Shown piece by piece: positions 55,540 to 64,000 of a stretch of 64,000 nt of DNA. Under the pieces are notes generated by a model, which saw nothing but the letters and a program-made list of their open reading frames with translations, did no database searches and was not told the DNA's origin. Origin of the DNA: Deroplatys truncata (Eukaryota; Arthropoda; Insecta; Mantodea; Mantidae); the NCBI GenBank assembly GCA_030765065.1, contig CM060978.1, positions 112,387,692-112,451,691 on the forward strand, read 5' to 3'. Each line of letters opens with the position of its first letter. The first letter of the stretch is position 1. A program made the position numbers and the translations under genes.

Positions 55540-57620
55540 TCTTAGCTAATTTATCTTCATTTTCATTGCCAACTGTTCATGAGTGGTTGGGAACCCATGT
55601 CAAGGCAACCTTGTTGCACTTCCTCAGCCTTTCCAGGGTTTCTTGGCAATCTTAACGATCTTTGATCTCATTTTTGATTCAGATAGAGCTTTCAGTGCTG
55701 CGTGGTTGTGGGAATAGATATAGACTCTACCATTTTGAATTACCTACATAGATTCACCTCCATGCAGACCCTGATCGCATATACTTCCACTTGAAACTCT
55801 GTGGTCAGTTCCCCTAGAGGGTAGGATTTCTCTAGTCTTGGCTGATCCCCAAATACTCCAGCACCAGTATGATTGTTCATCTTTGACCATCAGTAAACCA
55901 AATAATGACCCTGATTGGTGTTGATGTTTTTCTTCCCAATGTTCTTTACTTTCAATCTTTATCTCAAAAGATTTATCTGAAAAGTGGTAAGGTTTCGTAT
56001 GGTCCAATGGCATTAAAGCCCTCAGACCTAGATTCACTTCATCAAAGATGTTAGTGTGAGTTCCAGGGTATCCAGTTGCTGCCAAGCTATGAGTCTACAT
56101 GCTCCATCTGCAGCTTCCATTTTGATCCACAGGTGAAGAGAAGGTATACTTAGCACAGTCTCCATCCCTGCTGTAAGTGTGCTGTTAGTACTGCCAGTGA
56201 GAGTCAAACAGGCCAGTCTCTGTACTCTCCCTAGCTCCTTAACAGTCATAGCTTGCTCTGCTTTATGCCACCATACCACAGCTCCATAGGAGACTGTGAG
56301 CCTTACAACAGTGGTATTAAATCCAGTGCATACTCTTGGGACTTAACCCCAAATTTTTACCACAGGCCCTTCTTGAGCTCATAAAAGCTTTCTTGGTCTT
56401 GGAACATGCACATTTAAGATGAGGGGTCCAAATTAACCTAGAGTTGAAAATCACTCCTAGATACTTAACTTACCGACAGAGTCTTCTTGGAATTAACACC
56501 AAGATCCTGCTTTTGGCATCATTCCTGAATGATATCTTTAGGTTTTGTGCTAAAGCTCTAACTGTACTCCCAAACCTGCCAAGCATTACAATGACTAGAT
56601 CGTCAGCGTAGCCCTGGCAGTAGTACCCATTAGCGTTTAGTTTTTGAATGAGATCATTCACATGAGGTTCCAGTAGCGGCGACAAAATCCCACCTTCTGG
56701 TCAACCTCTTGTGGTTGTGATCACTACTTTTTCTTTCAGGATAGTAGCTTCCACCTTCGTGGTTAACATAATGGATTTCATCCATTTGCAAATAAAATGG
56801 TCTCTCTTCCAGTTGTTTAGCTGTACTAATCATGGATTTGAAGGTCGTATTGCTGAAAACCCCTTCGATATCCAAGAAAATGCCTAATGCAATTTCGTGA
56901 AAATGCAGTGCTTTCTGTATCCTCCCAACTAGTTGGTGGAGAGCCATTTCACATGATCTGCCTGGTAGATATGTATGTTGGTTCCAGTGTAGAGGTACTA
57001 TTGTTAACCTTTTTTCCCTGACATACATGTCTACGAGTTTTTCCAATGCATTGAGGAGAAATAATGTAAGATTAACAGGGCTCAACTCCTTTGCCAAAGT
57101 ATGATCTAATGTGGCTTAGGAATAAGACAATCCTTACTGATCTCCAGACATTGGTATGTAACCTGAGACTGTGCTGGCCCTTAAGAGAGTGCACAGATGT
57201 CTGGTTAGTTCATCTCCTGCTTTTTTTTGGAGGAGAGCAGAGAAAATTCCATCTGGATCAGGGGACTTGAAAATTCCTTACTGTCGACTGGATGTTTTGA
57301 ACAATCAATGCTCTGTTTGGCTAGTTCCCAATCACCATGGAGGAACCTAAAAAAATCTATCCCCCTTGGGGCATTGCTATGGTCTAGATCAGCCATTACT
57401 GTGTATTGGAGGAAATTAGTATCTAGAAGGACCTTCAGCATCTCACAAGCTGTCCGTGTGTATCCCCCTGTCTCATGTTTTAGCATTCCCCCTGTATTTG
57501 GTTGGAATTTTAGTGAATATTTTGTGGAGTCTTGCACTAGAAGTGACTCCCTATGCTTCCTCACAAAAAGTCTCTCAGGATGGACTTTTGGTTCGTTTAA
57601 TAGTTGTGTTTGTTCCACTT
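55540..57620 (-). pseudogene. LINE ORF2 remnant with YADD reverse transcriptase and RNase H
   Basis: From 57620 downward: ERLFVRKHRESLLVQDSTKY (region upstream of RT), YTVMADLDHSNAPRGIDFF, ASTVSGYIPMSGDQ, AKELSPVNLTLFLLNALEKL, GIFLDIEGVFSNTTFKSM (RT block A), SPLLEPHVNDLIQKLNANGY with GYADDLVIV (catalytic YADD, about 56610), VWWHKAEQAMTVKELGRVQR, LTLTGSTNSTLTAGM, then an RNase H region with YIYSHNHAALKAL and ALTWVPNHS-like codons. The LDIEGAF-type block A and RNase H suggest the I/R1/LOA side of LINEs, distinct from the element at 45785-48595. Several stops and frameshifts; 5' region and tail not resolved. Confidence 0.85.
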
Positions 57621-57892
57621 AAATGGGTACATTAAGTCCAATATCAAGGACTTAAATTCTAGGATGCAACATGAACATTTTCAAGAAATTCCTCCCATCA
57701 CAAACCATTCTTTTCAAGGGGGCTAAAATAACAAACAGAAAGGATATAGATTAGAATATCATATGATTGAGATACATGAATAAAATGTATATCCTTGATA
57801 CATGAATAAAATGAATATCCTCAACTTTCTGTAAACAACCTGAAGCAGTGGCATGTGGTGATATTTTTCAGGGGCAACCAGCAGTAATGCAC

Positions 57893-58208
57893 TTTTTTTT
57901 TAAAGCTCCATTTATACCCTGCCTTTAACTACAATGGTCTTATCGGCGGCCTTTCCTTTGGAACATATTATTGCCTATTGGTAATGGTGTTAACTCGTAG
58001 TTGCTTGTCGTTGGATTTCTGGTAAACTTTGGGTTTTATTCATTAGATCACACACACACATTCACTCTCATTCATACTTCCAGACTCTGGGGAGGATAGG
58101 GAATAATCTTGGCTAGAGAAAAATTCCCACACCCAGCTGGGAATTGAACCCAGGATCCCTTGCACAGCAGTCAGGGGCTCTACTGACTGAGCTACGAGGC
58201 CAGTCACG
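57893..58208 (-). mobile_element. tRNA-derived SINE, second family, complete-looking
   Basis: The tRNA-like head at the right end reads, on the minus strand, GGCCTCGTAGCTCAGTCAGT (box A) and CCTGGGTTCAATTCCCAGC (box B). The body runs leftward through a (GT)n patch to a tail TAGTTAAAGGCAGGGTATAA and a poly(A) (the T-run at 57893-57902). The tail phrase TTTAACTACAATGGTCTTATCGG resembles the tails of the SINEs at 40838 and 52127, although the heads differ. Confidence 0.8.
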
Positions 58209-58299
58209 ACACTATTTAACAAATCTACACAGGAGAAAAATATAAAATATATACTTTATAGGTAATACATATTAGAACAAAAATAAGGATTACCTTCTT

Positions 58300-60200
58300 C
58301 TTCATCTTTATATCAATGGAATCCTCCTCTCTTCTTTTTGGGCAAATGTTTCCATGACATGATCATATAAATGTCTTTGACTTTGAAACTTGTGCAATAG
58401 AGCTTTTTGGTTGATAATAATGAAAGTTGGAAAAGCCTATCTTAGCGCTGAGTGTTATACATAACTCTTTATGCATTTTAAACAGGAAAACATATGTTCT
58501 ACTGTAGATGTGCTCACTGGAATTGTAGTTATGAAGCAGCATAACTTATAAACTTCTGGAAATGCTTCTCCTAACTCAGTGTCTCTCAAAAACTGCAATC
58601 TCAGTCATGGACCTGCCTGAAGAGTCTCACAACCTAGAAGCAGCCACTAATTCATTTCGCAAATTTTTTAAATGAAACAAATTTTTATAGGCTGATTTAA
58701 GAGATATAAACAAAATTTTGGGAAATCTAGTTTTGAAAGATTCAAACCTTTTCGAATCAAGTAACACAATAAATTTTAGTTCTTCTAAACACGAAATCAG
58801 TTTTCTATTTGCTAACTGTCATGAATTATCTCTTTGTAAAGACACAAATATTTCATTTTGGGATCGTCTAATTCACCTTCCCGACATTGCTTTCTAGCTT
58901 CATTCTCATTCATGTTAGTTTCTTCTAGGTTGCATACATATTATCAAAATTGTTTCAAGATTCTTGAATGAAAGAAATGGTCTCTTTCACTTTTGTAATG
59001 CAATAATTTACATCAAAAGTCTTTCTGGAGAATACTGAATAATAAATCAGTGAGAGCAAAAAAATGAATGAAAATTTCCAACAGAATAGAAAAGATGAAA
59101 TTCTTCAATGATGCTTAATATCCCCTGGCACAAATAAAAGTGTCTCTATCCCAGGAGTCTGAGTCATCAACAATATGCTCAAAAAATGAGATCAGTTCTG
59201 CCTGTTTTCATGCACCATGTTCACAATCCTAGAGTTGTAATTCCAACGCATAACTGGCACCGATGGAAACCTCTTCTTGACTTACGATGCATTCAGTGCA
59301 TTTACACGCTTTGTTGAATGTGAAAAAATGAACAAAAACCACTCAATGTCTTGAAAAATATTTTACATTCCTTTATGAATTGCACTGCCTGCAATAAAAC
59401 AGGTTAAGTTGATGAGCATAACAGTGGACGAATAGCACATTGGAAAATCTTTTCTTCACTAGCGCTTCCAACGCATTTAAATGACCGGAAAATGTTGCAG
59501 CCCCATCATATCCTTGAGCTACGAGCTTGTTCTCAGACTCATACTGAAAGTCTGTAAGGATTTTGTATACATGCTCACTTAATGCAACTGCAGAGCAATT
59601 ACTGCTGACATCTGTAAAGCCCAAAGATTTCTCCTGAATTTCACCCTTGTTTACATAACGAATGACACTGGAAAGTTGAGATAACTTTGCAACATCTGTC
59701 ATTTCATCCAGCATTAAGGCAACAAAAGGTGCACATTTTACTTCTTTCCTTATTATGTGAAGCATTATATCACTAATACTTTCAATAATATAATTTTGAA
59801 TTCTATTTGACATTCCTTTGAAAACTTTAGTGCTTTGTAAATGTGCATCTAATTTGAAGTCAACTTGGATAGCACGTGCAAGAACTCAATATACTTTCCC
59901 CAATTAAAGGATTCATTATGCTCATTATGACCTCTGAAAAGTAGCTCTTGCTTTGGCAATAGGCAAGTTCAATGATTAATCATTTCATTATTTCTCTATT
60001 AGAATCAACTTTAGCATTGTGTTTCAAAACTTTCAACCTGCATTGTTCACTTAGTTGAAAGTCTATCCTTGTTTTACCAAATGTTTTCAATTTCATTATT
60101 GCAGATAAATGTGATTGCATCTTCTCATGCCGAATCTTTGCTTTGTGAAAATTACTGATATCACAGAAACCCATACTATGCCATACTCCTCTATCGGTTT
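58300..60200 (-). pseudogene. hAT transposase remnant, ZMYM1-like/DUF4371 type
   Basis: From 60174 downward: GFCDISNFHKAKIRHEKMQS (end of a TTF-type zinc finger), LKTFGKTRIDFQLSEQCRLK, NREIMK, then a broken segment (LLFRGHNEHNESFNWGKYIE), then the 146-codon open frame 59813-59373: FVALMLDEMTDVAKLSQLSS (first catalytic Asp), LVAQGYDGAATFSGHLNALE (second), FVHCYAHQLNLF. Further down are scattered pieces such as RAELIXFFEHIVDDSDSWD and KTFDVNYCITKVKETISFIQ. The C-terminal dimerisation region is unreadable. This is the family in which domesticated ZMYM1-like genes and active hATs share the DUF4371 domain; here it is inactive. Confidence 0.82.
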
Positions 60201-60250
60201 CAGCAAAATAATTTATTCTTCAATTTACATGCAGTTAGCCATTTTGAAGA

Positions 60251-60930
60251 ATTGTAGTATTCAATTTTGAAATTACATACATAGTATTTCATTTGGTATT
60301 CATAGAAATGTCTGTAGTAGGCCTACTCTTTACTATAATATCTTGCTTTTCCTAAAAGCCCAAAGCTCTGAACGAAGAATCGGTACTTAATAAACAATCC
60401 AAAACACAACATTGAGACTGTTGGTGGCATGACTAGTTGCATTGCCGGATGCAATTCAGCTGATGTGAGATGCAGAGGACTTGTATTCTCAACCTAGTCC
60501 CTCTCCATGAATACTATACAGCATAAAACACACAATATTGTTTTAATCCGTGTGACACTTCACAGGCACACTTACAACACTTAACTCATAATACACAAAA
60601 ACAATAAATGTACTAACATATACTTTCTAACAAGAATGGATACGCAGTTGTTTACCAGCACATGTCCAACTGTGTGCTATTTATAACGTGGCATGAGGAA
60701 CACTTGGATTGCAGCTAGACCTAGGTGACCAGGGAGGGGTAGAGTGTTGGCTGGACGAGTCAATGACCCTGCAAAGATACAGGCACTGAGCAAATGAAAA
60801 AAGATTTACATTGTCATGACTTTTAAAGTTAAAAAATGAAATATAATAACATTTATATTGTATAAGCTGTGGTACTTAGGGGACAGGCCTAATTCTACTA
60901 GTCCACTGACCGCATGCCCCTGCTGAGAGT
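60251..60930. other. No gene recognised
   Basis: Non-coding sequence to the right of the hAT remnant; may contain the missing hAT end. Confidence 0.4.
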
Positions 60931-60934
60931 TTTT

Positions 60935-61060
60935 CCCCAATCCCACTGAACTTTGTGTAATTTGTTTAACTGGGGAACCATAACAGATGTACAAACAAAC
61001 AAAAAATTGCAGAAAAAGTTTATTCTTAACATACAAGTGTAGAGTTTGTAGTTGTATTTG
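60935..61060 (-). mobile_element. ACTTTCTCTAC-family fragment, inverted
   Basis: TTTGTGTAATTTGTTTAACTG and GGAACCATAACAGATGTACA correspond to the block at 29990-30040 of the minus-strand copy. Only about 130 bp are recognisable. Confidence 0.5.
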
Positions 61061-61449
61061 ATTGAAAGAAAGACAAGTCATTGATCTCTTATCATGGTTT
61101 CTCCTTGTCAAATACTGCAAAAATCCATTTAGATTTTTTTTACAGAAATAAGAAAATTTCATTTCATTTTATTTCAGCCGTAGGAATTACATTAATTCAT
61201 GGCATCGTCAATATACAAATAAAACAAATGATAATATGTACATACAAAATAATAACTATTACAACATAAGAAGACAATACAATGTTTTAGGATGATAAGA
61301 ATTCAATGGAATAAAAGCAATGCTGCAATTAAAAATGTTTAACCTTCCTTTTAAATATAGCCTCTGAGGTGGCAAGTTTGAGTTTTCCTGGCAGCTTATT
61401 ATATAATTTAATACCTGCATACTTGGTGATTTTCCTAATTAGGGTTGTA

Positions 61450-62752
61450 CGAGGGTCGGCTGATAAGTCCCGGGTCTCACACACAGATGGCGTCACTAGG
61501 CCAGTTAGATGGTAGCATCATATAGTTTTACTCTAGACTAGCTTGTATCCATAGTTACAGGTCAATAGATTGTTTAGTTTTTTAATGACAGCATTTTAAA
61601 CAAGACAACTTTAGAGTTTTCACGAAAATGGAGGATTTGAAAAAACGAGCAATGATTAAATACTTCCATTTGAAAGGCTTAACGCCCAAAGAAATCAAGA
61701 AGGAAATGGACAGTACATTGAAAGACTCTGCCCCTTTATATTCAATGATTAAAAGGTGGGTTGCAGAGTTTAAAATAAGACATACAAGCACTAGTGATGA
61801 GCCTCGCTCTGGACTCCCTGTGGAAGTCACAACTCCAGAGATGATTGAAAAAATTCATCGTTTAGTACTGGAAGACAGCAGATTAAGGTTGTTTGAGATA
61901 GCAGAGGCTGTAAACATATCAAAAGAAAGTGCAGGTAATATTTTAAATAATTATTTGGGCTTTCACAAGGTCTGTGCAAGGTGGGTGCCGCGTTTGTTGA
62001 CACCTGATCAAAAGTTGCATAGAAACTGTTTCTGTTAAGAATGTGGAGCTCTACCGTAAAAATCCCAATGAATTTTTGAGACGGCTTATTACCATGGATG
62101 AAACTTGGACACATCACTACACTCCAGAAAGTAAATCACAGTGAAAACAGTGGATTGCGCCAGGTGAACCAACTCCAAAAAAGGCAAAGTCAATTTTGTC
62201 AGCTAACAAGGTTATGGCGAGTGTTTTCTGGGATGCACAGAGAATTATTTTTATTGATTACTTGGAAAAGGGTAAAAGTATTCACTGGTGACTACTACGC
62301 AAGCTTACTGCAATGTTTGAGTGATGAGGCGAAAAGACAAAAGAGCTCATTTGGCAACAACAAAAAAAAAAAAAAAAAAAATGTTTCACCACGACAATGC
62401 TCCGGCCTATCATTCAGTCATTGCAATGGGGAAAATTTGCAAATTAAAGTTCGAATTGCTTGAATATCCACCCTATTCGCCAGATCTAGCACCCAGTGAC
62501 TACCACCTGTTCCCTAATCTCAAACAATTTCTTGGAGGATGAAGATTTCACAGCAATGAGGAGGCCATTGATGCAGTAAACAGCTATTTTGAGGACCTTG
62601 ATAAATCGCACTACAGAGATGGTTTAATTAAATTAGAACACCGGTATGACAAATGTATTAACCTTTCTGGAGATTATGTTGAGAAATAAAAAAAAAATTT
62701 TTTTTAAATGTTGTTTTCATTGAGAGGCCTGGGACTTATCAGCCGACCCTCG
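61450..62752 (+). mobile_element. Mariner-family transposon, 1303 bp, flanked by TA
   Basis: Ends CGAGGGTCGGCTGATAAGTC and the inverted GACTTATCAGCCGACCCTCG (one mismatch region near CCCGGG/CCTGGG), flanked by TA at 61448-61449 and 62753-62754. Different subfamily from 17827-19159 though the outer CGAGGGT is shared. Inserted in a LINE coding sequence. Confidence 0.95.
61628..62689 (+). pseudogene. Mariner transposase, D,D34D type, few lesions
   Basis: ATG at 61628 (MEDLKKRAMIKYFHLKGLTP). The N-terminal DNA-binding half is intact to KVCARWVPRLLTPDQK, followed by a frameshift near 62020. Then NPNEFLRRLITMDETWTHHY (first Asp), VMASVFWDAQRIIFIDYLEK, HHDNAPAYHS (second Asp) and YPPYSPDLAPSDYHLFPNLK (third Asp, 34 residues between), LDKSHYRDGLIKLEHRYDKC and GDYVEK with stop at 62687-62689. 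Lesions: the frameshift, stops after KSQ, after SIHW and after FLGG, and an expanded A-run (62361-62380) coding for lysines. All catalytic Asp codons remain, so inactivation looks recent relative to the other mariners. Confidence 0.93.
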
Positions 62753-62837
62753 TATTATGACTGATGATGCTCAGTTGTTGTTTACTCCTGGTGTCATATT
62801 TATGTTTTTCAGAATTAAGTGTTTTAAGTGCTTTCTA

Positions 62838-63450
62838 ACATATATGTATACATTTACACTGCAGCTAACTGTGAACACCCATTTACAGGAGATGGATTAT
62901 AGACAGGATATACATGGTTATAACACTAGAAATAGTAACAAAATTAACGTCCCACATCATAGATTTACAACAACAGCAAAGAGTTTCAAAGTGATAGGAT
63001 TAAAATTGTATAATAGCATACCACAGAAAATAGCAATTCTACCAGCTGCAAAATTTAAACAGAAGACATATGACTGGTTAGCTACAACTCCATATTATTC
63101 CATTCAAGAGTTTTTCGAGGTCAATAAAAACAGCACATTGAACAGAGAGAGTCCATTACAAATATAATACAACATAAACCATTAATTTTGGCATTGTATA
63201 GTATATACCTGTAAATTGGTGGTAATTTATATTCATATTGTACTTTAATTGTACCCAATTTGGCATTGTTTTAGAGTATATCTGTAAACCGGAGGCAACT
63301 TATATTTATTAATACTGTACTTTAATTGTATCTAATTGTTGTATATAGTACTGTATTTATCATTCGACAATTACTGCTGTACTATATGTTTAGCTTGATG
63401 TGTATAGCACTGAATTTGACGTCTATTGCTGTACAAAGCCTGATTTGTTT
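62838..63450 (+). pseudogene. LINE 3' fragment, plus strand, inside the minus-strand LINE
   Basis: Ends a LINE ORF2: EMDYRQDIHGYNTRNSNKIN, VPHHRFTTTAKSFKVIGLKL, YNSIPQKIAILPAAKFKQKT, then a stop at 63166-63168. The 3' UTR follows with a ~72-bp duplication (63190-63261, 63262-63337). The 5' end is truncated, as is usual for LINE insertions. The downstream limit is set only by where the minus-strand LINE resumes (about 63450). Confidence 0.75.
63190..63337. repeat. ~72-bp imperfect tandem duplication in LINE 3' UTR
   Basis: GGCATTGTATAGTATATACC at 63190 and GGCATTGTTTTAGAGTATAT at 63262, both continuing into TGTACTTTAATTGTA. Short repeats are common in LINE 3' UTRs. Confidence 0.75.
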
Positions 63451-63709
63451 ATTATATCATTACTTCTAATATAAGATATACACAAGGAAAAGGCAATACT
63501 GATAGTAACTGAAATATATTTTTACCTGAATGTGTCCTGTTTAATCCCATCATTAGTCTAATTACTCGCTTTTGTAGCTTAAAAATAAAGTCTCCCCTGT
63601 CAGAATTTCCCCAAAATATTACACCAAACTTCAATAAACTATATACATATGCAAAATATAAATTCCTTAAAGTGCTTAAGTTTACTGCTTTATTTATATG
63701 AGAAGAAGA

Positions 63710-63995
63710 TCATGAAGTGATCCTTGCAAGAACTGGTACTTTGATGAAAGACAATTTGGTAAAAAGAGCAACCTGCAAGAATCCACTAATCAATCTAAAA
63801 CTCTGTATGAGAATATATCTCAAGAGTGAAAAGAGAATGAGGGAGGTATTAAGTTTGTCCAGATCCATTGATTGCAAGATTCCATTTTCTTTGGAAGGGT
63901 GAATCAATGCCACAGCCAGGACTTGAACCACAGTTCTTCGGCTTTCCATGCCAATGTTCTTACTGCTAGGTATACCATGGCAAGATACCCATACA
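63710..63995 (-). mobile_element. tRNA-derived SINE, diverged, at the right edge
   Basis: Minus strand: TATCTTGCCATGGTATACC, then TAGCAGTAAGAACATTGGCA (box A region) and GTGGTTCAAGTCCTGGC (box B). The body runs leftward to about 63710. No matching copy elsewhere in the window. Confidence 0.55.
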
Positions 63996-64000
63996 TGCAT

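Larger units (their letters stand above)
57846..60250 (-). mobile_element. hAT-type DNA transposon remnant, ends uncertain
   Basis: Delimited by its transposase remnant. CAGTGGCATGTGGTGA at 57846 looks like a hAT terminus beyond the 3' end of the gene. No matching right terminus or 8-bp duplication could be established; GGCACTG at 60782 is a weak candidate. A SINE is nested in the left part. Confidence 0.55.
61321..63705 (-). pseudogene. LINE ORF2 C-terminal remnant, split by a mariner and another LINE fragment
   Basis: Three minus-strand pieces read as one gene. At 63705-63455: INKAVNLSTLRNLYFAYVYS, LLKFGVIFWGNSDRG, LQKRVIRLMMG, LLSVLPFPCVY. At about 62837-62755: LNSEKHKYDTRSKQQLSIIS. At 61449-61325: TTLIRKITKYAGIKLYNKLP, GKLKLATSEAIFKRKVKHF and a stop. 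Joining the last two across the mariner with one TA removed keeps the frame (SHTTL). This is the domain after RT in CR1/Jockey-like LINEs, similar in type to the element at 45785-48595. Confidence 0.82.

Noticed and set aside
57227-57622. 131-codon plus-strand frame
   Set aside because: Antisense shadow of the LINE reverse-transcriptase region on the minus strand.
57838-60796. Complete hAT with 8-bp duplications at 57838 and 60789
   Set aside because: The 8-mers ACCTGAAG and AGCAAATG differ and the candidate right end is too weak.

Overview
The window is a transposon-dense, AT-rich piece of an animal nuclear genome, almost certainly arthropod and most likely an insect. The grounds are mariner, piggyBac and hAT transposases, non-LTR retrotransposons with APE-type endonuclease and RNase H domains, tRNA-derived SINEs, a GT-AG intron, TAA/GAA/TA microsatellites, and no operons or dense coding. 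The species cannot be fixed from sequence alone. I found no convincing intact host gene; nearly everything recognisable is a broken mobile element or a simple repeat.

Layout. 1-0.43 kb: an open frame entering from the left edge (unrecognised, perhaps gag-like). 1.2-7.0 kb: a rearranged tandem array of a unit carrying the 3' half of a mariner transposase gene; it is capped by 103-bp inverted arms and interrupted by a near-perfect palindrome with 443-bp arms (4841-5786). 9.05-9.98 kb: LTR-like repeat with a primer-binding-site-like motif; a diverged relative lies at 50.3-51.2 kb. 10-12.5, 14.8-15.1, 21-25.4, 26.9, 29.8-30.4, 39.1-39.9 and 61 kb: at least 14 copies or fragments of one non-coding repeat family bounded by ACTTTCTCTAC-type inverted ends. 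12.8-14.7 kb: LINE remnant. 15.2-16.1 and 42.6-43.9 kb: two remnants of one uncharacterised protein family (AENY ... DGA ... GYGKG/GVGG motifs). 16.9-17.75 kb: a DNA transposon with ~75-bp inverted repeats. 17.8-19.2 kb: a mariner with TA duplications.

25.4-26.9 kb: an internally deleted piggyBac sitting in a copy of the ACTTTCTCTAC family. 30.46-32.92 and 51.72-54.51 kb: two copies of a second piggyBac family in opposite orientations, sharing an intron with a trinucleotide microsatellite; the second also holds a SINE. 44.3-44.8 kb: ~120-bp satellite. 45.8-48.6 kb: a nearly full-length LINE ORF2. 55.5-57.6 kb: a different LINE with YADD and RNase H. 57.9-60.2 kb: hAT transposase remnant with a nested SINE. 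61.3-63.7 kb: a nest in which a LINE carries a mariner at a TA and an oppositely oriented LINE fragment.

The elements do not form a pathway. They record successive insertions, and target-site duplications and reading continuity allow several to be ordered in time. Every transposase or reverse-transcriptase gene seen has frameshifts or stops, so none looks autonomous.
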